Origin: Niabella aurantiaca DSM 17617 | GTDB taxonomy: Bacteria > Bacteroidota > Bacteroidia > Chitinophagales > Chitinophagaceae | Direction of reading: 5' to 3' | DNA length: 64,000 bases | NCBI RefSeq assembly: GCF_000374125.1 | Contig: NZ_KB893645.1 | Location: 109-64,108, forward strand | In this document: in pieces, positions 45,763 to 55,121 of the stretch | Position numbering within the stretch: position 1 is the stretch's first letter | How the letters are laid out: the number at the start of each line of letters is the position of its first letter | Translations under genes and position numbers: made by a program | Notes under the pieces: generated by a model | Database searches by the model: none | Told to the model about the DNA's origin: nothing | What the model saw: the letters and a program-made list of their open reading frames with translations, nothing else

Positions 45763-45826
45763 GCTGAACTTGTTTCAGCATCTAAAAAGAAATACTCGAC
45801 AATAGGTTCTGAACCAAGTTCAGAAC
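45763..45826. terminator. Paired hairpin repeats, possible terminator
   Basis: GCTGAA-CTTGT-TTCAGC (45763-45779) and a hairpin with 8-bp arms GTTCTGAA/TTCAGAAC (45806-45826) lie between the esterase and GH2 genes. The first belongs to a repeat family also seen near 39713 and 52049. Without a T-run, a termination role is tentative. Confidence 0.45.
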
Positions 45827-45876
45827 GACAAAACGTTTTGGGTGAATTTTTGGTCAGCCTCGGCAGAAATAAAAAA

Positions 45877-48651
45877 ATGCGTAAACTGGTTTATATATTC
45901 TTTTTATTGGCGTTTGTAAGCGCCGATGCCCAGCAAACAGCCGTGCAGTATCTATCCGGTAGCGGCAGCGATGATATGGTGCAATGGGATTTTTATTGCA
46001 CCGGCGGAATGAACGCAAATAAATGGACCACCATTGGAGTGCCCTCCTGCTGGGAATTGCAGGGTTTTGGAAAATATAACTATGGGTTTGCCAAAGATAG
46101 CGTTAAGGGAAAAGAAAAGGGTTTGTATAAACATCGCTTCACCGTGCCGGCGGATTGGAAAAGCAAAACGGTGAACATTGTTTTTGAAGGTGTGATGACC
46201 GATGCCGAAGTAAAGGTAAACGGAAAGCTGGCAGGTCCGGTGCACCAGGGTGCTTTTTATGCTTTCCGGTATGACATCGGTAAATTGCTAAAATACGGAA
46301 CTGAAAATCTGCTGGAAGTAACGGTGGCCAAGCATTCCGCCAACCGGTCTGTAAACGCAGCGGAGCGCGAAGGCGATTTCTGGATCTTTGGCGGCATCTT
46401 CCGTCCTGTATGGCTGGAGGCGCTTCCTCAACTACATATCAGCAATGTAGCCATTAATGCGGGAGCCGATGGCGTATTCGCAGCTATTGTTCATACCAAC
46501 GCATCCCAACAGGCGCAGGTGAAAGTTGAACTTTTTAACAGCAAAGGGGAGAAGCTGCCTGATAATATGTCGGGTGCTTCTGTTCTGCAAAAAGATATTT
46601 TTTTTGTAAGGGGCAAGGCAAATAATATCAAACCGTGGACGCCGGAAACACCGGAATTGTACACCGCCGTTTTTACATTGTACCGAAACAGTCAACCGGT
46701 TCACAGTCTGTCGCGAAAATTTGGTTTCCGTACGGTGGAACTAAGGAAGCGGGATGGTATTTATGTGAACGGGGTAAAGGTGAAATTCAAAGGCATCAAC
46801 CGGCATTCTTTCCGTCCGGAGACGGGGCGTACACTTAGTAAAAAGAACAGTATCGAAGATGTATTATTGATAAAAGAAATGAATATGAATGCCGTGCGGA
46901 TGAGCCATTACCCGCCGGATGGTCACTTCCTGGATGTTTGCGATTCGCTGGGATTGTTTGTAATGGATGAGCTGGCGGGCTGGCACGGTCATTATGATAC
47001 GCCTACCGGAACAAAGCTGCTGAAGGAGATGATCGGTCATGATGTCAATCATCCTTCGATCGTACTCTGGTCGAACGGCAATGAAGGCGGACATAATTTT
47101 GATCTCGATTCCCTGTTTGCGAAGTTTGATCCGCAACAACGGCCGGTGGTGCATCCCTGGCAATTGTTCAACGGGATCGAAACACAACATTACCGGCAAT
47201 ACAATTATGGGATTGGCAACTATGATAACGGGCATGATATTGTATTGCCCACCGAATTTTTACATGGACAATATGACGGGGGACATGGTGCCGGACTGGA
47301 GGATTACTGGGATAAAATGTGGCGGGATCCGCTGCATGCAGGTGGTTTCTTATGGGATTTTGCCGACCAGGCCGTGGTGCGGAAAGACCTGAATGATTCC
47401 CTGGATACCGATAAACACCGGGGTGCGGATGGCATTGTAGGACCGCATCATGAAAAGGAAGGAAGTTTTTATGCGGTAAAGCAGATCTGGAGCCCGGTAT
47501 ATTTTGAACGCAGGGAGATGACCCCGGATTTTGATGGCAAACTGAATATGGAGAACCGCTACCTGTATACCAACCTGGATCAATGTAGTTTTAGCTGGGA
47601 GCTCAAACGGTTTGGACTGACTACTATAACAAATAAAAAAGGTGCGGCTGTTGCGCCCTCCGTTGCACCCGGCGCAAAGGGTGTTCTGGAATTAAAATTA
47701 CCGGAAGACTGGAAGACCTATGATGCATTGTATGTAACGGTTAGGGACCGGAACCGGATGGAGCTTTTTACCTGGAGCTTTCCCATTAGCCTGCCCGGTA
47801 AGAAGGCTGCAGAGATCGTGAAGAAAGAGGGGACAGGCGCGGTACAGATCAATACGGTGGATTCATTGTATAAGATCCGGGTAAAAGAGCTACAGATCAG
47901 CATTGATAAAAATACGGGACTGCTGGTGTCGGTAAAAAATGGGAACCGGAGCATACCGCTTACGAACGGACCGCGGATCCAGGAAGGCATTACCAACTTC
48001 AAAAACTTTTCACACCGCTTTGAGGGAAAGAACCTCATTATTGAATCGGCATTTGATAAAAAAGAAAGCTTCAATACGTTGCAGTGGACCATTTATCCCA
48101 GTGGCTGGGTGCGGATGGAAGTGCATTATTTTCCGCTCGCATTGCATACCCATATGCTGGGCGTGAATTTTGATTACCCGGAATCGCAGATGCGCTCGGT
48201 AACCTATATGGGTAACGGCCCCTACCGGGTTTGGAAGAACCGGATGAAGGGCACTGCTTTTGGTGTCTGGAACAAACAATATAATAGCACGGAAACCGGT
48301 GAACAATGGGTATATCCTGAATTTAAAGGGTATTATTCCGATTTTTACGGAGGCTATTTTAATGGAGCGGATCACCGCTTTGCCGTAGCTACGGAAACAG
48401 AAGATTTGTTTTTGCGGTTGTTCTCTGTAACGCCAAAGACCGACCCCTGGCATAATTATGAACCGCTTTTCCCGGATGGCGCTATTTCATTTATGCAGGG
48501 GATCCCTGCTATCGGCAATAAAACACAGACCGGCGAAACGACGGGCCCAATGGGACAAAAGAATATATTTTATGATTATGAGAAAGATCCCGGCAGGGCG
48601 CTGAAAACGGTATTGTATTTTAATTTTTCATCAAACCCGGAAGCCAAATGA
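45877..48651 (+). CDS. Secreted GH2-family glycosidase
   Basis: A 924-residue exported enzyme; the ATG at 45877 (MRKLVYIFFLLAF) opens the signal peptide, while the TTG at 45838 would add 13 unlikely residues. The GH2 layout is clear: sugar-binding domain (W-T-T-I-G-V-P-S-C-W-E-L-Q, V-F-E-G-V-M-T-D-A-E-V-K-V-N-G), an immunoglobulin-like domain, F-K-G-I-N-R-H-S-F-R-P-E and M-N-M-N-A-V-R-M-S-H-Y-P-P-D, then W-S-N-G-N-E-G-G-H with Glu403 as acid/base. Glu460 (P-T-E-F) is a candidate nucleophile. Substrate is open: beta-galactoside, beta-glucuronide or an arabinopyranoside would all fit a pectin locus. The stop overlaps the next start by 4 bp. Confidence 0.85.
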   Translation: MRKLVYIFFLLAFVSADAQQTAVQYLSGSGSDDMVQWDFYCTGGMNANKWTTIGVPSCWELQGFGKYNYGFAKDSVKGKEKGLYKHRFTVPADWKSKTVNIVFEGVMTDAEVKVNGKLAGPVHQGAFYAFRYDIGKLLKYGTENLLEVTVAKHSANRSVNAAEREGDFWIFGGIFRPVWLEALPQLHISNVAINAGADGVFAAIVHTNASQQAQVKVELFNSKGEKLPDNMSGASVLQKDIFFVRGKANNIKPWTPETPELYTAVFTLYRNSQPVHSLSRKFGFRTVELRKRDGIYVNGVKVKFKGINRHSFRPETGRTLSKKNSIEDVLLIKEMNMNAVRMSHYPPDGHFLDVCDSLGLFVMDELAGWHGHYDTPTGTKLLKEMIGHDVNHPSIVLWSNGNEGGHNFDLDSLFAKFDPQQRPVVHPWQLFNGIETQHYRQYNYGIGNYDNGHDIVLPTEFLHGQYDGGHGAGLEDYWDKMWRDPLHAGGFLWDFADQAVVRKDLNDSLDTDKHRGADGIVGPHHEKEGSFYAVKQIWSPVYFERREMTPDFDGKLNMENRYLYTNLDQCSFSWELKRFGLTTITNKKGAAVAPSVAPGAKGVLELKLPEDWKTYDALYVTVRDRNRMELFTWSFPISLPGKKAAEIVKKEGTGAVQINTVDSLYKIRVKELQISIDKNTGLLVSVKNGNRSIPLTNGPRIQEGITNFKNFSHRFEGKNLIIESAFDKKESFNTLQWTIYPSGWVRMEVHYFPLALHTHMLGVNFDYPESQMRSVTYMGNGPYRVWKNRMKGTAFGVWNKQYNSTETGEQWVYPEFKGYYSDFYGGYFNGADHRFAVATETEDLFLRLFSVTPKTDPWHNYEPLFPDGAISFMQGIPAIGNKTQTGETTGPMGQKNIFYDYEKDPGRALKTVLYFNFSSNPEAK

Positions 48652-51368
48652 AGCGGTGGCAGGTGATCATAGGATTATTAATGGTACTGCCGGCGGCAGT
48701 GCAGGCACAGCTGGTGGTGCAGGAGCTGAAGTGCGAACAACTGAAAAGCCCGGTTGGTATCGATGTCCTGCAACCGCGGCTGAGCTGGCAATTAAAAAGC
48801 GATCAGAAAAATGTAATACAAACCGCCTACAGGATCTGGGTGGCTTCTACAAAGGCCTTGCTGGATGCCGGTACGCCGGACCTCTGGAACAGTGGCAAAG
48901 TGGCTTCAGACCAATCGGTGCTTGTATCCTACCAGGGAAAGCCGCTGGGCACCAATGGCAGCTGCTTCTGGAAAGTACAGGTGTTTTCCAATAAGAACGA
49001 CAGTGCATGGAGCACTGCGGATCAATGGAGTATGGGACTGTTGCACCCCGGCGACTGGAAGGCGAAATGGATCGGTTATGACCAGGCATCGCCCTGGGAT
49101 AGTGTTACGCAATGGTCGCGGCTTTCCGCGCGGTATTTCCGGAAAGGATTTACGGTACAAAAGAAAATAAAAACTGCAGTATTACATATTGCGGGCCTGG
49201 GTTTGTATGAATGCTACCTGAACGGGAAGAGGATCGGCGACCAGGTGCTGGCGCCTGTGCCTACGGATTACCGGAAGTCGGTGCTGTATAATAGTTTTGA
49301 TGTATCTGCGGCGTTGACCGGCGGAAACAATGCCATCGGTGTGGTGCTGGGCAATGGCCGTTTTTTTACCATGCGGCAAAATTACAAGCCAAAAAAGATC
49401 AACACTTTTGGGTATCCGAAGCTCTTACTGCAACTGGATATTACTTATGCCGATGGAAGCAGGCAACAGCTGCTTTCTGATGATACCTGGAAGTTTACGG
49501 CAGATGGCCCCATCCGTACCAATAATGAATATGATGGGGAAGAATACGATGCTACCAAAGAATTTCCCGGCTGGGCAACCACCTCCTTTGATGATTCAGA
49601 ATGGAGCCAGCCGCAACTGGTAACCGCACCGGAGGGAACGCTGCGGGCACAGCTAATACCGGGGATGCGGATCATGGATTCCGTCCGCCCGGGAAAGATC
49701 AGCCATTTAAGGGATAGCATTTATATCCTTGATCTTGGTCAGAACTTTGCCGGATGGCTGCGTATGAAAGTAAAAGGTATACGCGGACAAAAAGTAACAT
49801 TGCGTTTTGCGGAGAGTCTGCAACCCGACGGTTCCCTGTATACGGCCAACCTGCGGGATGCGCGGGTTACGGACGTTTATACCTTAAAGGGCGGGGGTGA
49901 AGAACAATGGCAGCCTTCTTTTGTGTATCATGGATTCCGCTATGTGGAAATTACGGGGTATCCCGGTGTCCCTACGGTGGATGACTTTACTGGATTGCTG
50001 GTGTATGATCAAATGGCGACAACCGGTAAACTGGAAACCTCCAATGCTACCCTTAACCAGGTGTTGAAAAATGCCTGGTGGGGCATTGCCTCCAATTATA
50101 AGGGTATGCCGGTGGATTGTCCGCAGCGCAATGAGCGGCAGCCCTGGCTGGGTGATCGCACCCAGGGAGCGTTGGGCGAAAGTTATTTGTTTAATAATGC
50201 CACATTATATGCCAAATGGCTGGATGATATCCGGGAAGCGCAGACAGAAGAGGGCGCCATCCCCGATGTAGCGCCAGCCTTCTGGAATTATTACAGCGAT
50301 AATGTTACCTGGCCTGCTGCCTATATCCTGGTGGCGGATATGCTGTACCGCCAGTATGGCGACCGGCAATCGGTGGCGGAGCATTATCCTTCCATGAAGA
50401 AATGGCTGGATTATGTGCAACGCAAGTACATGAAGGAGGATCTGATCACGAAGGATAAATACGGTGACTGGTGCGTGCCGCCGGAAAGCCTGGAGCTGAT
50501 CCGGTCGAAAGACCCGCTGCGGAACACGAACGGAACGCTGATGGCCAGCGCTTATTATTATCACCTGCTGCAAAAAATGAAACAGTTTGCCCTGCTTGCC
50601 GGCAGGTCCGGGGATATAACCGGCTACAACCAGCTGGCAGGCCGTATAAGAACGGCTTTTAATAAAGCATTCTTTAAAGGAGATCATTATGACAACAATA
50701 CGATAACCGCCAACCTGCTGCCGCTGTATTTTGGAATGGTGCCGGACGATAAGATTGCAGCCGTCAAAGAGCGGCTCATACAGAAGCTGCAACAGGACCA
50801 TATGCACATCAGTACAGGTGTGATCGGCACACAGTGGCTGATGCGCGGACTGACGAAGTTTGGATATGCTGATGCAGCATTCACATTGGCCGGTAATACG
50901 ACCTACCCGAGCTGGGGATATATGGTGGAGCAGGGGGCAACTACGATCTGGGAGTTGTGGAATGGCAATACGGCCAATCCGCAAATGAATTCACAAAACC
51001 ACGTCATGTTGCTGGGCGACCTGATCACCTGGAGCTTTGAAAGCCTGGCAGGCATCCGGGCAGACCCGCAGGTGCCGGCATTTAAGAAGATCTGCATGCA
51101 GCCGGTATTTGTAAAAGGATTAAACAAGGTTACGGCTTCTTATCAGTCGCCCTATGGCAGGATCAAAAGCTCGTGGAGACGGCAGGCCCATATACTGGAA
51201 TGGAATATAGAAGTGCCGGCAAATGCCTCGGCTTCAGTGATCCTTCCTCCGGGACGGGTAACAGAATCGGGTAAGCCTTTAAAGACCACAATGGATGTAA
51301 AGGACCATACGACCCGTCTGGAACTGGGAAGTGGCCGGTACTCGTTTAACATCGTTATGGATCAATAA
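48648..51368 (+). CDS. Secreted alpha-L-rhamnosidase (GH78)
   Basis: A 906-residue exported GH78 enzyme with the full family layout: an N-terminal fibronectin-like domain (S-P-V-G-I-D-V-L-Q-P-R-L-S-W), carbohydrate-binding sandwich (Y-E-C-Y-L-N-G-K-R-I-G-D-Q-V-L-A-P), then the (alpha/alpha)6 barrel. Residues near 490 read M-P-V-D-C-P-Q-R-N-E-R-Q-P-W-L-G-D, the classic block with Asp/Glu catalytic acids, followed by I-P-D-V-A-P, W-G-D/Y-G-D-W and T-I-W-E-L-W-N-G. It removes terminal alpha-L-rhamnose, of which RG-II has several. It overlaps the GH2 gene by 4 bp (ATGA) and is followed after 11 bp by the DUF3826 gene. Confidence 0.93.
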   Translation: MKRWQVIIGLLMVLPAAVQAQLVVQELKCEQLKSPVGIDVLQPRLSWQLKSDQKNVIQTAYRIWVASTKALLDAGTPDLWNSGKVASDQSVLVSYQGKPLGTNGSCFWKVQVFSNKNDSAWSTADQWSMGLLHPGDWKAKWIGYDQASPWDSVTQWSRLSARYFRKGFTVQKKIKTAVLHIAGLGLYECYLNGKRIGDQVLAPVPTDYRKSVLYNSFDVSAALTGGNNAIGVVLGNGRFFTMRQNYKPKKINTFGYPKLLLQLDITYADGSRQQLLSDDTWKFTADGPIRTNNEYDGEEYDATKEFPGWATTSFDDSEWSQPQLVTAPEGTLRAQLIPGMRIMDSVRPGKISHLRDSIYILDLGQNFAGWLRMKVKGIRGQKVTLRFAESLQPDGSLYTANLRDARVTDVYTLKGGGEEQWQPSFVYHGFRYVEITGYPGVPTVDDFTGLLVYDQMATTGKLETSNATLNQVLKNAWWGIASNYKGMPVDCPQRNERQPWLGDRTQGALGESYLFNNATLYAKWLDDIREAQTEEGAIPDVAPAFWNYYSDNVTWPAAYILVADMLYRQYGDRQSVAEHYPSMKKWLDYVQRKYMKEDLITKDKYGDWCVPPESLELIRSKDPLRNTNGTLMASAYYYHLLQKMKQFALLAGRSGDITGYNQLAGRIRTAFNKAFFKGDHYDNNTITANLLPLYFGMVPDDKIAAVKERLIQKLQQDHMHISTGVIGTQWLMRGLTKFGYADAAFTLAGNTTYPSWGYMVEQGATTIWELWNGNTANPQMNSQNHVMLLGDLITWSFESLAGIRADPQVPAFKKICMQPVFVKGLNKVTASYQSPYGRIKSSWRRQAHILEWNIEVPANASASVILPPGRVTESGKPLKTTMDVKDHTTRLELGSGRYSFNIVMDQ

Positions 51369-51379
51369 AAAATAAGGAA

Positions 51380-52024
51380 ATGAAACATGTTTTAGGATTT
51401 TGTTTGTTGTTATTGTTTTGCAGTGCAAAGGCACAGGACACCGGTGCAACGCATGAGTTGCAACAAAAAGCACAGCGATGGGCAGACGGCCTGAAGCTGG
51501 GTGATAAAACAAAGGCAGCAAAGGTACAAGAGGCAATAGTGATGCATCTTACAGCGGTAAGAGATTGGCACAACAGCCATCCGTTTACACTGGTTCCGGC
51601 GGGGCTCAACCCGGCTACGGGAAATAAATTGTCTGATCTCGACCGGCAGCTGATCGTCTGTTCATCAAAACCGGCTACCATTCATACGTCGCTTATGCAG
51701 GTATTAAACGCAGAATTGAATGCGGAACAGGTTGCTTTTATCCTGGACCAGTATACGATCGGAAAAGTAGCATTTACCTTAAAAGGCTACGAAGCCATTG
51801 TGCCCGACCTTACGGATAAAGAGCGCGCCGAGATCCGGAAGAACCTGGAACAGGCCCGTGAGCAGGCGATCGACTATAAGAATATGAAAGAAATATCGGG
51901 GATCTTTGAGATCTATAAAACAAAATGCGAACAATATCTCAATAATAACGGAAGGAACTGGCGGCAGCTGTTTAAGGATTATGTGAATAAGGTAAAGGCA
52001 GAAAAGGAAAAGAAAAAAGGATGA
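51380..52024 (+). CDS. DUF3826 family exported protein
   Basis: A 214-residue exported helical protein (signal peptide ends S-A-K-A-Q). It follows the DUF3826 pattern common in pectin loci of Bacteroidota: Y-T-I-G-K-V-A-F-T-L-K-G-Y-E-A-I-V-P-D-L-T, A-R-E-Q-A-I-D-Y-K-N-M-K-E-I-S, F-E-I-Y-K-T-K and Y-L-N-N-N-G-R-N-W-R-Q. No activity is known; the near-constant company of rhamnosidases suggests a structural or binding role in glycan breakdown. It is the last gene of the GH2-GH78 operon, and a hairpin at 52049-52075 follows. Confidence 0.85.
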   Translation: MKHVLGFCLLLLFCSAKAQDTGATHELQQKAQRWADGLKLGDKTKAAKVQEAIVMHLTAVRDWHNSHPFTLVPAGLNPATGNKLSDLDRQLIVCSSKPATIHTSLMQVLNAELNAEQVAFILDQYTIGKVAFTLKGYEAIVPDLTDKERAEIRKNLEQAREQAIDYKNMKEISGIFEIYKTKCEQYLNNNGRNWRQLFKDYVNKVKAEKEKKKG

Positions 52025-52048
52025 GTTTTGTGAATGGGAAACATCTTT

Positions 52049-52075
52049 GTCATGCTGAGCCTGACGAAGCATGAC
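52049..52075. terminator. Hairpin repeat after DUF3826
   Basis: Arms GTCATGCT and AGCATGAC around an 11-base loop (52049-52075), 25 bp past the stop. The sequence belongs to the GTCATGCTGA repeat family of this window and may act as terminator. Confidence 0.5.
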
Positions 52076-52126
52076 GGACGAATCACATTTGTTTTACAGG
52101 CGCCCTGGTGCCATCTGTATTACAGC

Positions 52127-52144
52127 ATAAGAGTGCGACGCAAG
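52127..52144 (+). repeat. Dispersed repeat copy
   Basis: ATAAGAGTGCGACGCAAG, one base different from 19222-19239, and matching inverted copies at 20923 and 55101. It lies 60 bp upstream of the sialidase-like gene. Confidence 0.75.
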
Positions 52145-52205
52145 TAAAGCCGCCACGGGTACTTTTGCCGGGCTAAAAATAATAACTGATAAAGAACAAA
52201 TAACA

Positions 52206-53327
52206 ATGATAAAAAAAGCGAACTTCCTAACCATTTGTTTCCTGTTTGTAACGGCATTGGCTACGGCACAGACCAATCGATGGAAACAAGGCATCCTGGT
52301 GGATGAATTTATTTATGATACGGCATCCTTTCCGCAGGCGCATGCCTCTACCATTGCAGAGACGCCGGACGGGCTGATCGCAGCCTGGTTTGGTGGCACC
52401 AGGGAAGGGAATAAAGATGTCTGTATCTGGACGAGCCACCTGGTAAATGATCACTGGACAGCGCCGGAAATGGTGGCCGACGGGGTGCTGAATGACTCTA
52501 CCCGTTATGCCTGTTATAACCCGGTATTATATTATGCGCCCACAGGAGAGCTTTTATTGTTTTACAAAATAGGGCCCAATGTAGCGGGGTGGACCGGCTG
52601 GCTGAAGCGCTCCCGTGATAACGGCAAAACCTGGAGTCAGCGGGAGGCGCTGCCGGAAGGCTTCCTGGGACCGATCAAGAATAAACCCGAATTGATCGAT
52701 GGCGTTTTGATCTGTCCTTCGAGTACCGAGAAGAACGGATGGAAAGTGCATTTTGAATATACAAAAGACTGGGGCCATACCTGGACCAGGTCAGCGCCTA
52801 TCAATGACGGGGTACAGTTCTCCGCCATTCAACCCTCTATTTTGAAATATAAAAATGGAGGGCTCCAGGTGTTAGGCCGCACGCGTAACACAGTGATCTA
52901 TCAAAGCAGAAGCAAGGATAACGGAAAAACCTGGTCGGCGATGTCTGCATTGGAGCTGCCCAACAACAATTCCGGTACGGATGCCGTTACGTTAAAAGAC
53001 GGCCGTCAGCTGCTGGTATATAATCATGTGCTGCCGGATTCCACCTGGAAGAAAGGAAAGGGACCGCGTACGCCCTTGAATGTAGCGCTTTCAAAAGATG
53101 GGAAGAACTGGATGGCTGCCCTGGTGCTGGAAGATTCGCCCATCAGCCAGTATTCCTATCCTTCCGTGATCCAGGGCAAGGATGGTATGGTGCACATTGT
53201 ATATACCTGGCGCCGGCAGAAGATCAAGTATGTGAAGCTCGATCCGTCAAAGCTGAAGCTGAGTCCAATAAAGAATAAAAAATGGCCGGGCACCGCGGGT
53301 GGCAAGGGCGTGGTGAGGGGTGATTAG
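52206..53327 (+). CDS. Secreted sialidase-family (BNR-repeat) glycosidase
   Basis: A 373-residue exported six-bladed propeller (signal peptide ends A-T-A-Q). Asp-box repeats are clear: S-R-D-N-G-K-T-W-S near residue 140, T-K-D-W-G-H-T-W-T near 187, S-K-D-N-G-K-T-W-S near 238 and S-K-D-G-K-N-W near 298. F-P-Q-A-H-A-S-T-I near residue 40 and F-G-G-T-R-E-G fit the active-site side of PF13088 proteins. Family GH33 includes enzymes releasing Kdo, which is a side-chain sugar of RG-II, so Kdo or the related Dha is a likelier target than sialic acid here. A DapA/NAL-family lyase gene follows after a repeat-rich gap, which supports a keto-deoxy-acid pathway. Confidence 0.75.
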   Translation: MIKKANFLTICFLFVTALATAQTNRWKQGILVDEFIYDTASFPQAHASTIAETPDGLIAAWFGGTREGNKDVCIWTSHLVNDHWTAPEMVADGVLNDSTRYACYNPVLYYAPTGELLLFYKIGPNVAGWTGWLKRSRDNGKTWSQREALPEGFLGPIKNKPELIDGVLICPSSTEKNGWKVHFEYTKDWGHTWTRSAPINDGVQFSAIQPSILKYKNGGLQVLGRTRNTVIYQSRSKDNGKTWSAMSALELPNNNSGTDAVTLKDGRQLLVYNHVLPDSTWKKGKGPRTPLNVALSKDGKNWMAALVLEDSPISQYSYPSVIQGKDGMVHIVYTWRRQKIKYVKLDPSKLKLSPIKNKKWPGTAGGKGVVRGD

Positions 53328-54066
53328 GCGCATATGTGCCGAGCCTAAGGCTCTCTGCTTGGTGATCTTCCGCCATACTGCGAACTGAAGCTCGCGGTTG
53401 GTGACTGGCGAGGCGATGCCTCTGGCGTACTCTCAGAGAAAGCCTAAGGCCTTCGGCTCGGACCATCTTTCAACACCGGATCCGAGTGTACGGATTATTC
53501 CGGTGACAGAACCTGCTAACAGAAGTGTAGAGTGCCGTGGGCACAGTCTGTCTGTGGAAAGTCGCTCTATAGCCAACTATTCGGCTGATGGGCGCGCTAT
53601 ACTTCATGAGCTCCTACGCGCCGAGCCTACGGCTCTCTGCTCGGTGATGCTCCGCTATACTGCGAACTGAAGTTCGCAGTTGGTGATTGGTCGAGGCGAT
53701 GCCTCTGGCGCCCAACACGGAAGGCCATCGGCCTGATCCTTCTTTTAACCCCGGAATTTATTCCTGGGGCAGAAGTCGGGAGCGGAGTGCCGTAGGCACG
53801 GTCTGTCTGTGTGAAGTCGCTCGGTAACCGGCTATTCGGCTAACGAAGCGCATACTCCATGAAGTGCCAAAGGCCCTCGGCCTGCCCCATCTCCCAACTC
53901 CGGAATTTATTCCGGGGACTGAGCCCACCGGGCGAGCACCGAGTGCCATCGGCACGCCCCATCTGCCCCTCTCAAAAAATAACAAAATCCTACATCTGTT
54001 TAGTGGGATCGTGCAGTCCTTAAATAAAAAAATGCGCAAACTTTATCGGTCTCAAATAATGGATCC
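53328..54066. repeat. Palindrome-rich intergenic repeat array
   Basis: A 739-base non-coding stretch made mostly of short palindromes. A three-hairpin module occurs twice: 53341-53422 (GAGCCTAAGGCTC, GCGAACTGAAGCTCGC, GAGGCGATGCCTC) and 53623-53705 (same order with compensating changes). A second unit with GTGCCGTGGGCAC then CTGTCTGTG is at about 53532 and again at about 53788. Further small dyads (GGAATTTATTCC, GTGCCATCGGCAC) follow. The same three-hairpin module lies inverted at 56596-56683. The array is a diverged tandem duplication. Confidence 0.8.
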
Positions 54067-55008
54067 ATGAAAGCGATTGCAGGAAAGTTTGTACCGGTAA
54101 TGATCACGCCTTTTAACCTGAAGGCGGGCATCGATTACGATGCCGTAACCGAGCTGGTAGCGTTCTACCTGGAAGCCGGAGTAGAAGGCTTTTTCGCCAA
54201 CTGCCTCAGCAGCGAAATGTTCAGCATCACGGAGGAAGAGCGGCTGGCACTCACACAGCATGTAGTGGAATGTGTCAACGGGCGCGTACCGGTGGTGGCC
54301 ACCGGTTCTTTCGGCCTGTCCGTGGAGGACAAAGCGTTGTTTACAAAAAAGATCTACGATACCGGTGTGAACGCCGTGATCATGATCAGCGGGCATTTCG
54401 CAAAACTGGAGGAAGGCGATGATGTATTGCAGCGCAATTTTGAAAAATTGTTCGCGCTTACTGAAAATATTCCTTTAGGTATTTACGAATGCCCGGCACC
54501 TTACAAACGCATACTGGGCGCAGATGTTTTTAAACAATTGCTGGCATCGGACCGGTTGGTCTACCACAAGGATACTTCCATCACGCATGAAAATGTAAAA
54601 GCCAAGCTGGATGTGCTAAAAGCGGCCGGCAGTACGCTTGAGTTTTACGATGCGCATACACCCAATGCCTTGTTCAGCATGCAACAGGGCGCCGTGGGTA
54701 TGTCGTCCATATCCGGGAACTTTTATCCGGAGGTGTTGGTTTGGATGGTAAAGAATGCCAATAATCCACAGCAACAGGAGCTGGCAAAATGGTTGCAGGA
54801 GGAGCTCACCAGTGTGGACCCCATGATCCACCAGGCGTATCCCATGAGTGCTAAATACTTTCTGGAAAAACGCGGGTTACCGGTGCGTACCATCAGCAGG
54901 GCCTATGCATTGCACCTGACACCGGATCAGAAAAAAGAAGTGGATGCGCTGTACGACCGGTTCCGGGGTTGGTGCGAGCGGTTAGGAATTCAGCCCGCAG
55001 GGTTGTAA
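54067..55008 (+). CDS. DapA/NanA-family lyase (class I aldolase)
   Basis: A 313-residue cytosolic TIM-barrel protein of the dihydrodipicolinate synthase/N-acetylneuraminate lyase superfamily. The Schiff-base lysine lies in L-V-Y-H-K-D-T-S near residue 160 and the catalytic Tyr in I-Y-E-C-P near 139. The usual G-T/S-T-G-E substrate-carboxylate motif is replaced by C-L-S-S-E (E-G-F-F-A-N-C-L-S-S-E-M-F), so it is not a standard DapA. Aldolases of this family cleave 2-keto-3-deoxy acids to pyruvate. Given the sialidase-like gene upstream and the RG-II setting, Kdo or Dha is a candidate substrate. The nearest in-frame ATG (54067) is used. Confidence 0.75.
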   Translation: MKAIAGKFVPVMITPFNLKAGIDYDAVTELVAFYLEAGVEGFFANCLSSEMFSITEEERLALTQHVVECVNGRVPVVATGSFGLSVEDKALFTKKIYDTGVNAVIMISGHFAKLEEGDDVLQRNFEKLFALTENIPLGIYECPAPYKRILGADVFKQLLASDRLVYHKDTSITHENVKAKLDVLKAAGSTLEFYDAHTPNALFSMQQGAVGMSSISGNFYPEVLVWMVKNANNPQQQELAKWLQEELTSVDPMIHQAYPMSAKYFLEKRGLPVRTISRAYALHLTPDQKKEVDALYDRFRGWCERLGIQPAGL

Positions 55009-55083
55009 TTTGCGGTGATGTTGCCGTGGTAGGTCTCACGTAGCATTTAATGAATTGATTTTTTATTATTTCACCAGCTTCAG

Positions 55084-55121
55084 TACTACTATTATGCTTT
55101 ACTTGCGTCGCACTCTTGTAC
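55084..55121 (+). repeat. Dispersed repeat encoding the esterase N-terminus
   Basis: GTACTACTATTATG followed by CTTGCGTCGCACTCTTGTA. It shares about 35 aligned bases with 20904-20944, including the ATG and the bases for L-R-R-T-L-V. Confidence 0.75.

Noticed and set aside
53328-54066. CRISPR array or integron-type array in the palindrome-rich gap
   Set aside because: Repeat spacing is irregular, units are diverged, and there are no cas or integrase genes in the window.
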